In this document: piece after piece, positions 1 to 9,597 of the stretch
How positions within the stretch are numbered: position 1 is the first letter of the stretch
How the letters are laid out: every line of letters starts with the position of its first letter
Assembly: GCF_016612535.1 (NCBI RefSeq)
Contig: NZ_JAENXS010000002.1
Span: 2,852,001 to 2,916,000 of the forward strand
Source of the DNA: Bradyrhizobium diazoefficiens
Lineage (GTDB): Bacteria > Pseudomonadota > Alphaproteobacteria > Rhizobiales > Xanthobacteraceae
Direction: 5' to 3'
Length of the DNA: 64,000 nucleotides
Made by a program: the position numbers and the translations under genes
Notes under the pieces: model-generated
The model's input: the letters and a program-made list of their open reading frames with translations, nothing else
Databases searched by the model: none
What the model was told of the DNA's origin: nothing

Positions 1-3000
1 AATTCCGACCTGACGGCGGACGAACTGCAGCGCTATTTCAGCGAATTGAAGCTGACGGCACTCCTCACCCGGGCCGACATGAACTCAGCGAGTCGCGACG
101 TTGCGAGGGCGCTCGGTATCGCGGTGATCGACTTCGTGCCGGGACCGGAGACGGATCTCGGCGGCTGTGAATTCAGCGGCCCGACGGTCGGTCCGGCGAA
201 TTCGAGCGGCGCCGCCAGCACTGAGGACGACGCGTTCATCCTCCTGACATCGGGCACGGCGGCGCGGCCGAAAATGGTGCCGCTGACACATCGCAATGTG
301 TGCTTGTCCGCTACCAATGCCGGCCGCGTGCTGTCGCTCGCCCCGCACGATCGCTTGCTCAACGTCCTGCCGTTGTTTCACGCCCACGGCCTGATCTCCG
401 GCCTGCTGACGGCACTGGCCGCGGGCTCCAGCGTGATCGCGACGGCCGGTTTCGACGCGCCGTCCTTCTTCGGCTGGATGCGGGACCTGCAACCGACCTG
501 GTACACGGCGGTGCCGACCATTCATCGGGCGCTGCTAACGGCCGCGGAAGCCAACCCGGACCGTGCCCGCGAATCATCGCTGCGCGTGATCCGCTCGGCC
601 TCGTCCTCGCTTGCGCCCGCGATCCTGAACGGGCTGGAGGCGATGTTCGGCGTGCCCGTGCTGGAAACCTACGGCATGACCGAAGCGGCCTCGCAGATTG
701 CCGCCAATCCGTTCGAATTGCGCAAGATCGGATCGGTCGGCCGCGCCGCAGGCCCGGACATCACAATCATGGACGAGACAGGCCGCGAGCTTGCGCACGG
801 CACGCGTGGCGAGATCATGCTGCGCGGCGCGAACATGAGCCGTGGCTATTATAATGACGAAGCGGCGACGCAGGCCGCGTTTCGCAACGGCTGGTTCCGG
901 ACCGGGGATCTCGGCTATCTCGACGCCGACGGCTATCTCTTCATCGTCGGCCGCATCAAGGACGTCATCAACCGCGGCGGCCAGAAGGTCTCGCCGCTGG
1001 AGGTGGAAGAGGTGCTGCTGGCCCACCCGGCGGTGCTGGAGGCCGGGGTATTCGCAATTCCCCACGCAAAGCTCGGCGAGAACGTCGCCGCGGTCGTGGT
1101 GCTGCGAACCGATTCCGAGGCGACCTCCAACCAGTTGCGCCAGTTCGCGCGTAAACGTCTCGCGGCCTACAAGGTGCCGAGCCTGATCCGCTGCGTAGCG
1201 GCGCTGCCGAAGGGCGCCAGCGGCAAGGTCAAGCGCAACGCGCTGGCCGAGCTGATTTCGGTGCCACATGATGACGACGAGACTCATCTGCCGCGCACCG
1301 CACTGGAGGCACAGCTCGCGGACATCTGGGCCAATCTGCTCGAGCTTCCGCAGGTCGGCGTCGATCAGGATGTCTTTGCGCTCGGCGCGGATTCGCTCGC
1401 AATCACGCAAATGCGCTCGCGCTTGCGTGAGCGCTTCAACGTCGACTTCTCGTTCGAGGACATCTTTGATTGCGCGACCGTCGGCGCTCTTGCCGCCCGG
1501 CTCGAGACCACAACCCATCGTGATCCAACGCTGCCGGATTGGAGGCAGGACGCCTCTGAAGGAGACGCGCCGCTGTCGTTCCAGCAGCAGCGGATGTATG
1601 TGCTCTCGCGGCTCGATCCGACGCGCTATAATTATAACGTGGCCGAGGTCGCGCTGCTCGAGGGCGAGGTCGACCTCGCCGCGCTTCAGGCGGGCCTCGC
1701 GGCGATCTGCGCGTGTCACGAGGCGCTGCGTTCGGTCTTCGTCGAACGTGAGGGGGAGCCTGTGCAGCTTGTGCTGCAGACGCCGCCGCGGTTCGAGCGG
1801 ATCAAACTCAAGCCCTGCCCCGCGGACAAGCTGGCCGCAGTCGTTCGGCGCGAGGCGCTCAAGCTCGCGCAATATCCGTTCGATCTTGCCAGCGAACCGC
1901 CGCTGAAGGTCACCCTGCTCTCGTTTGACAAATCCAGCCATGCGCTGGTGGTCAATGTCCATCACCTGGTCACCGATGGCTGGTCACAGCGGCTGTTCTG
2001 GGAAGCGCTCGCCGTCGAATATTCCGCCGCGCGCAAGGGAAACGCGCCGGCACGACCTTCGCCTAGCTTCCAGTATCGCGATTTTGCCCGCTGGCAGCAG
2101 AGCTGGGCACAAATGCCGGCGGCAAAGGAGCAGCTCGATTACTGGCGGACGCAGCTCGACGGCGTCACCACGCTGCCGCTGCGCACCGACCGGCCGAGGC
2201 CTGAAGTCTGGAGCGGTCACGGCGCCCGTCACTATTTCGAATTCTCCAAGACCCTTTCCGCCGACATTCGCGCACTGAGCCAGAACCAGGGCATGACGCC
2301 CTTCATGACGCTGCTCGCGGTCTTCCAGTGCTTGCTGTTCCGCCACACCGGGCATGCGGACGTGGCGACCGGCTCGCTGATTGCAAACCGCAACCAGATC
2401 GAAAGCGAGCGGCTGATTGGGCTGTTTGCCAACACGCTGATCTTGCGCAATGATTTTGGCGGCGATCCGACTTTCGGCGAAATGCTACGGCGGGTGCGCC
2501 GGGTCACGCTCGATGCCTACCGCAACCAGGACCTTCCGATCGAGGAGGTCCTACGCGCGTTGCAGATCGCGCGACGGACCGACGGCAATCCGCTGTTCCG
2601 GATCATGTTCATCCTTCAGAACGCATCGATCGAGGCCGCGCGCTTCCCGGGCCTGGCGACGCGCCGGCTGGAGGTCGACCCGAAGGTTGCGCGCTTCGAC
2701 ATCACGCTCGAACTGGTCGAGGCCGACGGCCGCTTCACCGGCTTCGTCGAATACGCCACCGATCTGTTCGACGCGGGGACGATCGAGGGCATGGCGGATC
2801 AGTTCAAGACCCTGCTCAAGGCGGTCATCACCAATCCCGAGCAGCGCATCTCGCGCCTGCCGCTGCTGACCGCCGCGGAACGCCGGCGGCTGCCAGCGAA
2901 AGGCAAGCCCGCCGATTTCACGACGCGCGGCAATCTCTGCGAACGCTTCGAGCGGCAGGCGAAGAAGACGCCGAATGCCGTGGCCATATCCGATGGACCC

Positions 3001-6000
3001 CTGTCCCTGAGTTATCGCGAGCTGGCACGCCGCAGCCAGGCGATCGCACGCTGGCTCACGCGCGAAGGCGTCGGTGCGGAGACCGTGGTCGCCTTGCTTG
3101 CGGACCGCGGGCCCGACCTGCTCGCCGCGATGATCGCGGTGCAGCGCGCAGGCGCGGCCTTTCTGAACCTCGATCCCGAGCAACCACCGGCGAGGCTCGC
3201 GACCATCCTCGGATCGAGCTGCGCGACGGTATTGCTGACGGGGCGGGCACGATCCGCCATGGTCGAGGCGCTGCTCGAACCGCTGGTTGCGCGTATCCAG
3301 GTTGCCGAGATTGAGGATGCAATCGCGCTCAAAGCGACCAAGCCGGCCCGCGCGGCGCCACGCGCCGGCGCGAGCCTTGCCTATCTCATCTATACGTCCG
3401 GCTCCTCCGGCGCGCCGAAGGGCGTCATGATCGAGCAGCGCGGGCTGTCGAACCATCTGGCGTCACTCATCGCCGAGCTCGGCCTCACAGCCAAGGATGT
3501 GATCGCGCAGACCGCACCGCAGAGTTTTGTCATCTCGGTCTGGCAGTTCCTCGCCGGTCCCATGGTCGGCGCGCGCGTCCATATCTGCGGCAATGCGGTC
3601 GTGCAGGACCCCATGCTGCTGGCGCAGGAGATCGAACGCGAGGGCATCACGGTGCTCGAGATCGTCCCCTCGCTGCTCCGGGTGATCCTCGAACGCCTCG
3701 ACGAGGCGGAGATTCTGCGCGCATTCGCGAAGCTGCGGCTCCTGATCTCGACTGGCGAGCCACTGCCGGTCGACCTCTGCCGCGGCTGGTTCGCCCGCTG
3801 CCCGAAGGTGCCGCTCATCAACGCCTATGGCGCCTCGGAATGTTCCGACGACGTCTCCCTGCACCGGCTGACCAAGGCGCCGGATGCGGCGACGGTCAAT
3901 GTTCCCATCGGCGCCCCTTTGCCGAACACCCAGCTCTACGTGCTCGATCCGAATCTGGAGCCGCAGCCGATCGGCGTCGTTGGCGAGCTCTGCATCGGCG
4001 GCGCCGGAATTGGCCGCGGCTATATCAACGACCCCGCGCAAAACCGAGAGCGCTTCATCCCCGATCCATTCGCGCGCCGCGAAGGCGCGCGGCTATACCG
4101 CACCGGCGACCTCGCCCGCCGCCGCGCCGACGGAACGATCGAAGGCCTCGGCCGCGCCGACCTTCAGGTCAAGGTCCGCGGCTACCGCATCGAGCTCAAG
4201 GAGATCGAGGCTGCGCTTGCCGACCACGACAGCGTGCGCGCCGGCATCGTCGAGCCGCGCCGCGACGCCAACGGCGATGTCAGGCTGATCGCCCATGTCG
4301 TTGCCAGGGCCGGCAGCCAGATCAGCGCCAGCGAACTGCGCGACTTCCTCAAAAGCCGGCTGCCGGGCCATGCGATCCCGTCGGCATTCCTGTTCCTGGA
4401 TCAGGTTCCGCTCAATGCCCACGGCAAGGTGGATCGCTCCGCCCTGCTGGCCCCCGCACAACAGGAGGCCGCCGGGACGGAAACCGTCGTGCCGGCCCGC
4501 CGTTTCACCGAAAAGGTCCTGTCCGACATCTGGATCGATCTGCTGAAGGTCGACAGCCTCGGTGTCACCGACAATTTCTTCGACCTTGGCGGCCATTCGC
4601 TGCTGGCGGGCCAGGCGATGGCGCGCGTGGCCCGTGCGTTTGGAGTCTCGCTGCCGATCAAGACCATCTTCGAGGCACCGACGATCGAAGAGCTCGCCCG
4701 GCGGGTCGACGAGGCCGTGGTGGCGCAACCGCGCAAGCCTCCGACAAGTGCGCCACGGCTGGCCGACAACGGGCCTCCCACACTCTCGATCGCGCAGGAC
4801 CAGATGATGCGGATCGAGCAGAACCTGCCGGATCTGCCGCTGTTCAACCTGCCCTTCGCCTTCCACCTCGAAGGCCCGATCGATCCGCGCATGCTGGCGC
4901 AGGCGATCGACGACATGGTGCGCCGCCACGAATCGTTGCGGACGGCATTCGGCTGGAATGGCGGGCAGCCGGTCAGCCGCATCATCGCGCCTGCCACGCT
5001 CGGCCCGGTCCTGACCGTCGAGACCATCGGCGACGGGCGGCCCCACAACAACAAGCGGCGCAAGGCCCTCGAACTCAGGAAGATCGAGCTCCTGATCGCA
5101 CAGGAGACCTATACCCCGGTCGACGCCGCGCGGGCGCCGCTGCTGCGGGCGCGGCTGCTGCGGCTTCACGCCGAGGACCACATCCTGCTGCTGACGCTGC
5201 ACCACGCCATCGCCGATGGCTGGTCGGTCGGCGTGCTGTTCGAGGAAATGTCCAACCGCTACGCCGCACTCGCAGGCCATCCGTCGGTGCCCTTGCCGAA
5301 GCTACCGCTCGCTTTCTCCGATGTCGCACGGTGGCAACGCTGGTGGTGTGGCACCGAGGCGGCCCGCAGGCAGGCCGCCGACTGGACCGAGAATTTGCGC
5401 GGTTCAGCCCCCCTGTTCGACGGCGAAGCCCGCCCGAGCGCATCCACGGGGCATCATCCGCTCAGCCTGGAGCGCGACCTGGTCGCCCGGCTCACGGCCT
5501 ATGCGCGCCAGCACAACGCCACGCTGTTCATGTGTCTGCTCACCGGCCTGAAGGCCCTGCTGCTGGCGCGGACCGGGCGCACGGACATTTCGGTCGCTAC
5601 CGCCATGGCCAACCGCGCCCAGCCCGACACCGACCGGATCGTCGGCCCATTCGAGAACACCGTGATCATCCGCAGCCGAATCACGCCGGATCTCTCGTTC
5701 GCGCAGGCCCTGGGCCGGGTGCGCCAAAGCGTGCTCGATGCGCATGCGCGGCAGGAGCTGCCGTTCAACATCCTGGCCGACCATCTGGAGCAGGAGGGCA
5801 TCGATCCGGCCTCGCTGCTCCAGGTCTATTTCACGCTGCAAAATCCACTGCGCCAGCCGCTCGATCTGCCCAATGTCACGGTGCAGTCGACCGGAAACGT
5901 CGCGCGCGAGGGCCAGCCGGTGCTGCCGGTCGACCCGACCTGGCTGTCGTTGATGCTCAAGGAGCGCCCGACCGGGATCACGGGTTCGTGCAATTACAAG

Positions 6001-6123
6001 GAGGAACTGCTCGACGGCGACACAGCTGGCACGTGGATGGAAGATCTCGTCTCGCTGCTGGTGGCTGCAGTCGCCCAACCCAACACGCCGCTCGACCGAT
6101 TGCTCGCTCGCAAGGCGGCATGA
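1..6123 (+). CDS. Non-ribosomal peptide synthetase, A-PCP-C-A-PCP-C (5' end outside window)
   Basis: The frame is open at base 1 and the first residues already lie inside an AMP-binding domain, so the true start is upstream. Domains in order: acyl/aryl-CoA-ligase-like adenylation domain (about nt 1-1250; LLTSGT core, YGMTEA, GWFRTGDLGY, SGKVKRN); carrier domain (about 1290-1500; LGADSL, Ser codon 1393); condensation domain (about 1560-2830; HHLVTDG at 1960-1980); second adenylation domain (about 2930-4450; YTSGSSGAPKG, YGASE, YRTGDLAR, GKVDRS); carrier domain (about 4500-4710; LGGHSL, Ser 4597); C-terminal condensation domain (about 4780-6080; HHAIADG at 5200-5220). No thioesterase or reductase follows. 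In the second A domain the Asp that normally holds the substrate alpha-amino group is Val (codon 3529, in SFVISVWQ). The product is unknown. A phosphopantetheinyl transferase and a monooxygenase follow on the same strand. Confidence 0.93.
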   Translation, partial: NSDLTADELQRYFSELKLTALLTRADMNSASRDVARALGIAVIDFVPGPETDLGGCEFSGPTVGPANSSGAASTEDDAFILLTSGTAARPKMVPLTHRNVCLSATNAGRVLSLAPHDRLLNVLPLFHAHGLISGLLTALAAGSSVIATAGFDAPSFFGWMRDLQPTWYTAVPTIHRALLTAAEANPDRARESSLRVIRSASSSLAPAILNGLEAMFGVPVLETYGMTEAASQIAANPFELRKIGSVGRAAGPDITIMDETGRELAHGTRGEIMLRGANMSRGYYNDEAATQAAFRNGWFRTGDLGYLDADGYLFIVGRIKDVINRGGQKVSPLEVEEVLLAHPAVLEAGVFAIPHAKLGENVAAVVVLRTDSEATSNQLRQFARKRLAAYKVPSLIRCVAALPKGASGKVKRNALAELISVPHDDDETHLPRTALEAQLADIWANLLELPQVGVDQDVFALGADSLAITQMRSRLRERFNVDFSFEDIFDCATVGALAARLETTTHRDPTLPDWRQDASEGDAPLSFQQQRMYVLSRLDPTRYNYNVAEVALLEGEVDLAALQAGLAAICACHEALRSVFVEREGEPVQLVLQTPPRFERIKLKPCPADKLAAVVRREALKLAQYPFDLASEPPLKVTLLSFDKSSHALVVNVHHLVTDGWSQRLFWEALAVEYSAARKGNAPARPSPSFQYRDFARWQQSWAQMPAAKEQLDYWRTQLDGVTTLPLRTDRPRPEVWSGHGARHYFEFSKTLSADIRALSQNQGMTPFMTLLAVFQCLLFRHTGHADVATGSLIANRNQIESERLIGLFANTLILRNDFGGDPTFGEMLRRVRRVTLDAYRNQDLPIEEVLRALQIARRTDGNPLFRIMFILQNASIEAARFPGLATRRLEVDPKVARFDITLELVEADGRFTGFVEYATDLFDAGTIEGMADQFKTLLKAVITNPEQRISRLPLLTAAERRRLPAKGKPADFTTRGNLCERFERQAKKTPNAVAISDGPLSLSYRELARRSQAIARWLTREGVGAETVVALLADRGPDLLAAMIAVQRAGAAFLNLDPEQPPARLATILGSSCATVLLTGRARSAMVEALLEPLVARIQVAEIEDAIALKATKPARAAPRAGASLAYLIYTSGSSGAPKGVMIEQRGLSNHLASLIAELGLTAKDVIAQTAPQSFVISVWQFLAGPMVGARVHICGNAVVQDPMLLAQEIEREGITVLEIVPSLLRVILERLDEAEILRAFAKLRLLISTGEPLPVDLCRGWFARCPKVPLINAYGASECSDDVSLHRLTKAPDAATVNVPIGAPLPNTQLYVLDPNLEPQPIGVVGELCIGGAGIGRGYINDPAQNRERFIPDPFARREGARLYRTGDLARRRADGTIEGLGRADLQVKVRGYRIELKEIEAALADHDSVRAGIVEPRRDANGDVRLIAHVVARAGSQISASELRDFLKSRLPGHAIPSAFLFLDQVPLNAHGKVDRSALLAPAQQEAAGTETVVPARRFTEKVLSDIWIDLLKVDSLGVTDNFFDLGGHSLLAGQAMARVARAFGVSLPIKTIFEAPTIEELARRVDEAVVAQPRKPPTSAPRLADNGPPTLSIAQDQMMRIEQNLPDLPLFNLPFAFHLEGPIDPRMLAQAIDDMVRRHESLRTAFGWNGGQPVSRIIAPATLGPVLTVETIGDGRPHNNKRRKALELRKIELLIAQETYTPVDAARAPLLRARLLRLHAEDHILLLTLHHAIADGWSVGVLFEEMSNRYAALAGHPSVPLPKLPLAFSDVARWQRWWCGTEAARRQAADWTENLRGSAPLFDGEARPSASTGHHPLSLERDLVARLTAYARQHNATLFMCLLTGLKALLLARTGRTDISVATAMANRAQPDTDRIVGPFENTVIIRSRITPDLSFAQALGRVRQSVLDAHARQELPFNILADHLEQEGIDPASLLQVYFTLQNPLRQPLDLPNVTVQSTGNVAREGQPVLPVDPTWLSLMLKERPTGITGSCNYKEELLDGDTAGTWMEDLVSLLVAAVAQPNTPLDRLLARKAA

Positions 6124-6265
6124 CCGGCTGTACAAGCCCGGCGAATAGGAGTTCACTCGCCAAAGCTGTGAATGATCAAGTTGCATCTTGATTATTTGGG
6201 CGCTGCCGCGCAAGATTATCACGTTTCGATTTGGACTATTATTTTTCGAACCGGGGGAGTTTGTT

Positions 6266-6430
6266 ATGGGTTTCATCAAATTTACCAAGGGTACCTCGCT
6301 GAGCGACAAGGACCGCAAGGCCCTGCAAAAGCTGCTCACGAGTGAGAAGAAGAAGCTTCAGTCCGCACTGAAGGACGTCGATGCCAGCCTCTCGACGCTG
6401 GGCGGCAAGAAAGCCAAGAAGAAAAAGTAA
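6266..6430 (+). CDS. Small Lys-rich protein, 54 aa, unknown function
   Basis: ATG at 6266 sits 7 nt after a GGGGGAG ribosome-binding site (6252-6258). A longer in-frame start at 6188 has no such site and adds an atypical N-terminus. The protein is hydrophilic and probably helical, with many Lys residues, and ends in a basic tail (GGKKAKKKK). It has no Cys, no signal peptide and no membrane segment. I do not recognise a family. It lies between the NRPS and its presumed phosphopantetheinyl transferase, so it may be part of the biosynthetic cluster or an unrelated nucleic-acid-binding peptide. The strong Shine-Dalgarno supports real expression. Confidence 0.6.
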   Translation: MGFIKFTKGTSLSDKDRKALQKLLTSEKKKLQSALKDVDASLSTLGGKKAKKKK

Positions 6431-6661
6431 GACTCGTCAGCCGGGACGTCGCACGAGTCTTCAGGCTTCGCTTTTCGAATTTGGGCCGCTCGCCTGTCGA
6501 GTTGGGGTCTCGCACAAGCTTGCGCCTGTAAACCGGCCAGCAATCGACAAGAATTTGCCCGGGTGGACCGCTAGAAGCAGTCCGCTCAGTTGTTTCCTGT
6601 TCGGTTGATTCTTTCGGTCAGGGCCGGATTTGGCCTCCGCCTGACGTTATGGGCCCATTTG

Positions 6662-7393
6662 ATGGCAGACGACGGAATTGAACTGTTTGTCGGGTTGATC
6701 GGGAGCATTGACACGCCAGGCGCGGCCGACGCGTGCCGGCGGCTGCTCTCGGTCGACGAGCGGAAACGCGCCGATCGCTTCATGTTCGAGCGGCATCGGC
6801 GGCAATATATCTTCGCACACGCGATGTTGCGCCTGGCGCTCTCGCACGCAGATCCCGATGTCGCCCCCACCGACTGGTCGTTTTCGACCGGCCACTACGG
6901 GCGGCCCTTTGTCGCAGCGCCTGCGAGCGCGACAGCGTTGCATTTCAGCCTGTCCCACGCCGATGGGTGCGTCGCTTGCGTGGTGTCGAGGCACGAGACC
7001 GTCGGCGTCGACGTCGAGACTGTGTCGCGGCGCGTCGCACCGCTATCGACCGCGCTCCGCTTCTTTGCGCCGGAAGAGGTCGAGACGCTGCGCGGTCTGC
7101 CGGAGCCAGCCGCGATCGAGCGCTTCTTCGACTATTGGACGCTGAAGGAGGCCTATCTGAAGGCCAGGGGCTTTGGGCTCAATCTGCCGCTCGACGCGTT
7201 CGCCATGCAGGTGTCGCGGGAGGCGATCGAGATCAGCTTCAAGCCCGATATTGCCAACGATCCAGCGGGCTGGCGCTTCTCGCTGTGTTCGCCCTCGCCC
7301 TCGCATCGCCTGGCGATCGCCGACGGCTCCCGCGCGGCTGGCGGCCTTCGCATCACCCGCAACGCCTGGCCGCTCCAGGAAGCGGCGGAATGA
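6662..7393 (+). CDS. 4'-phosphopantetheinyl transferase, Sfp/AcpT type
   Basis: Transfers the phosphopantetheine arm from CoA to carrier-protein Ser residues, presumably the two carrier domains of the NRPS just upstream. The family signatures are present: a HFSLSHADG block near the middle, VGVDVE (Mg-binding Asp/Glu), and FDYWTLKEAYLKARG (the conserved W-KEA-KA motif). Length (about 243 aa) is typical of Sfp-type enzymes. ATG 6662 is chosen because MADDGIELFVG fits a normal N-terminus; the frame is open to 6590 but that extension does not look like the family. The stop overlaps the next gene by 4 nt (ATGA), implying translational coupling. Confidence 0.9.
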   Translation: MADDGIELFVGLIGSIDTPGAADACRRLLSVDERKRADRFMFERHRRQYIFAHAMLRLALSHADPDVAPTDWSFSTGHYGRPFVAAPASATALHFSLSHADGCVACVVSRHETVGVDVETVSRRVAPLSTALRFFAPEEVETLRGLPEPAAIERFFDYWTLKEAYLKARGFGLNLPLDAFAMQVSREAIEISFKPDIANDPAGWRFSLCSPSPSHRLAIADGSRAAGGLRITRNAWPLQEAAE

Positions 7394-8370
7394 TTCCCGC
7401 GCGGCTGCGCGTCTTTCCGGCAATCTCGCGCAACCGCGATCCCAAGACATATGTCGGCGAGCTGATGCGGGTGGCAGAGTTCGCCGATCGCAATGGCTTC
7501 GAAGGCATCCTGCTGTTCGAAGGCAACGACGTGTTCGTCGAGCCCTGGGCCATGGCGCAGCACATCGTCGCTGCGACGACGCGATCCTCGCCGCTGATCG
7601 CCGTCAATCCGGTCTACATGCATCCGTTCACGGCAGCGAAGTTCGTTTCGTCCTTTGCCCAGCTCTACAGCCGCAAGGTCTATCTCAACATGATCACGGG
7701 GACTGCGGTCAGTGATCTGCAGGGGCTCGGCGACGAGCACCCGCATGCCGACCGCTATGTCCGCCTCGGCGAGTTCGTCGCGATCATGCGCCAATTGCTT
7801 TCGAGCCCGCGCCCGGTCAATGTCGAGGGCCGGTTCTACCGCGCCAGCAATCTGCAACTGCGGCCGCACCTGCCGGCGGAGTTGATGCCGGAATTCCTGA
7901 TCGCGGGGCAATCGCACGCGGCACAACGCGTCGCAGAGGAGACCGGCTGCGTCAAGATGCAGATGCTGCCGCCCGATCTCGATCGCGGTCTCAACGCGCC
8001 CGGAATGAATTTTGGCATCTTCGCGCGCGAGAGCAGCTGCGAGGCGCGACAGGCTGCGAAGGCCCGCTTCCGCGACAACCCTGATGACCGAGAACTGCTT
8101 GCGCTCACGGTGGAGAACTCAGATTCCGTCTGGAAGCGGCGGCTCTTTGAGGGCCAAAGCGGCGAGCTCGCCGACAATGGCTACTGGCTGCTGCCGTACC
8201 TCACCTTCCAGGCCGACTGCCCCTATCTCGTCGGCAGCTACGCCGAGATCGGTGCGAAGTTGAAGGATTTTGCCGCGAAGGGCCTCACCACGATCATGCT
8301 CGACATGGTCGCCGACGAGACTGAGATGCAGCACGTCTGCAAGGCGCTCAAGGCCAGCGGGATGTTTTGA
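7390..8370 (+). CDS. LLM-class flavin-dependent monooxygenase
   Basis: Luciferase-like monooxygenase of the alkanesulfonate-monooxygenase type, 326 aa, predicted to use reduced FMN and oxygen. Family traits seen: an N-terminal TIM-barrel strand, then FADRNGFEGILLFEGND, the central ITGTAVSDLQGLGDEHPHADRY-type region with NMITG, FLIAGQSHAA and a C-terminal GLTTIMLDM segment. It starts at the ATG overlapping the PPTase stop (ATGA, 7390-7393). Enzymes of this family often tailor NRPS/PKS products, so a role in modifying the product of this cluster is likely but not shown. The substrate is unknown; a general sulfonate or amine oxidation role is an alternative. Confidence 0.85.
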   Translation: MIPARLRVFPAISRNRDPKTYVGELMRVAEFADRNGFEGILLFEGNDVFVEPWAMAQHIVAATTRSSPLIAVNPVYMHPFTAAKFVSSFAQLYSRKVYLNMITGTAVSDLQGLGDEHPHADRYVRLGEFVAIMRQLLSSPRPVNVEGRFYRASNLQLRPHLPAELMPEFLIAGQSHAAQRVAEETGCVKMQMLPPDLDRGLNAPGMNFGIFARESSCEARQAAKARFRDNPDDRELLALTVENSDSVWKRRLFEGQSGELADNGYWLLPYLTFQADCPYLVGSYAEIGAKLKDFAAKGLTTIMLDMVADETEMQHVCKALKASGMF

Positions 8371-8445
8371 GTTTTTCTCCCTCCCGCGCATCCGCTTTCG
8401 CTATGGCTTCGCCGGGACAAGCGCGGGGAGAGGTGAAGAGAGGTC

Positions 8446-9471
8446 TCACCTTGCCTCTTCAAATCCCGCCAGCACCGAGGTCAGATTCGCGCCGAGAATA
8501 TCCGAGAGATAGCCACCCTCCTGCACGAACACGGTCGGCAGGCCCATCCTCGCGATGGCCTGGCCGATGCGGCGGAAGCCGGGCGTGGTGACGGCGAGGC
8601 CCTTCAGCGGATCGTGCTCGGACGCATCGAGGCCGAGCGCGATCACGAGCGCGCCGGGCGCAAAGGATTCGATCGCTTGGCGCGCGACACCCATCGCCTG
8701 GATGTAACCGTCATCGCCGGTGCCGATCGGCAGCGGGATGTTGAGATTGGCGCCGAGGCCGGGACCTTCGCCGCGCTCATGCGCATAGCCCCACACATAC
8801 GGATAATAGGCGATCGGATCGGCGTGGATCGAGATCGTGTAGACATCCGGCTGCGCGTAAAAGATGCCTTGCGTGCCGTTGCCGTGATGGACGTCGACGT
8901 CGAGGATCACCACGCGCTCGTGCTTGAGCCGCAGATGGGCTGCCGCGATCGCGCTGTTGTTGAGAAAGCAGAAGCCGCCGGCCATATCGCGATAGGCGTG
9001 ATGGCCGGGCGGACGGCAGAGCGCGTAGGTCGCATCCTCGCCGTCCATCACCATCTGCGCCGCCGTGACCGCAACGTCGGTGGCGGCACACGCCGCGGCC
9101 CAGGTGCCCGGGCCGATCGGTGCCGCGGTATCGGCGGTGTGCCAGCCAAGCTTGCCGACGATGTGGGTTGGATAGGTTGCGGCGTGCCGCACGGGATGAA
9201 TGTTGCCGATCATCTCCGGGCCGGAATCGCCGAGCGCTGTCCAGGCGTCCCAGGCTTCGCTCAGGAACGACAGATATTCCGGGCTGTGAATGCGCGCCCG
9301 CGGGCCCTGGCCGAATTTGCTCGGCTCGACCAGTTGATGCTTGCCGTCCTTCAATCCCTTGAGCAACCGATCGGCGCGCTCGGGCTGCTCGGTGGTGCGC
9401 TTGACGACACCGCGAACCAGGAAGAATTGCGGATCATGGCTGCGGTGCAGTTCGGTATGGACGGCTTTCAC
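8446..9471 (-). CDS. Acetylpolyamine amidohydrolase / histone deacetylase family
   Basis: Zinc-dependent deacetylase of the class II HDAC fold, 341 aa, the same length as the Mycoplana acetylpolyamine amidohydrolase. Visible motifs: RPPGHHA with the His pair at residues 157-158, GGFCFLNNSAIAA, the zinc-ligand block DVDVHHGNGTQ (Asp193, His195), GLDASEHDPL (third zinc ligand) and the C-terminal EGGYLSDI with the catalytic Tyr. The expected reaction is deacetylation of N-acetylpolyamines (putrescine, cadaverine, spermidine) in the cytoplasm. The gamma-glutamyltransferase, PuuB-like oxidase and amino-acid transporter 5-11 kb away make polyamine turnover plausible. It lies downstream of the SMP-30-like gene on the same strand, 126 nt away. 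Confidence 0.88.
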   Translation of the reverse strand: MKAVHTELHRSHDPQFFLVRGVVKRTTEQPERADRLLKGLKDGKHQLVEPSKFGQGPRARIHSPEYLSFLSEAWDAWTALGDSGPEMIGNIHPVRHAATYPTHIVGKLGWHTADTAAPIGPGTWAAACAATDVAVTAAQMVMDGEDATYALCRPPGHHAYRDMAGGFCFLNNSAIAAAHLRLKHERVVILDVDVHHGNGTQGIFYAQPDVYTISIHADPIAYYPYVWGYAHERGEGPGLGANLNIPLPIGTGDDGYIQAMGVARQAIESFAPGALVIALGLDASEHDPLKGLAVTTPGFRRIGQAIARMGLPTVFVQEGGYLSDILGANLTSVLAGFEEAR

Positions 9472-9597
9472 TCAACACTCCGTGGTCGCTTTTAACGGTG
9501 CCACAGATGTCTTGATCTCCGCGGCGGCCAGATGCAAGCAAGAAGAGTGCCGCCAATGCCGAGCCGCCCTGCGCCGGAAGCAGATCGCCCGTGAAGT

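Noticed and set aside
574..1965. 463-aa minus-strand ORF inside the NRPS
   Set aside because: Shadow of the NRPS frame; motifs of the plus frame are unambiguous.
3840..6191. 783-aa plus-strand ORF in another frame of the NRPS
   Set aside because: Arg/Pro-rich frame-shifted reading of the A2-PCP-C region; not a separate gene.
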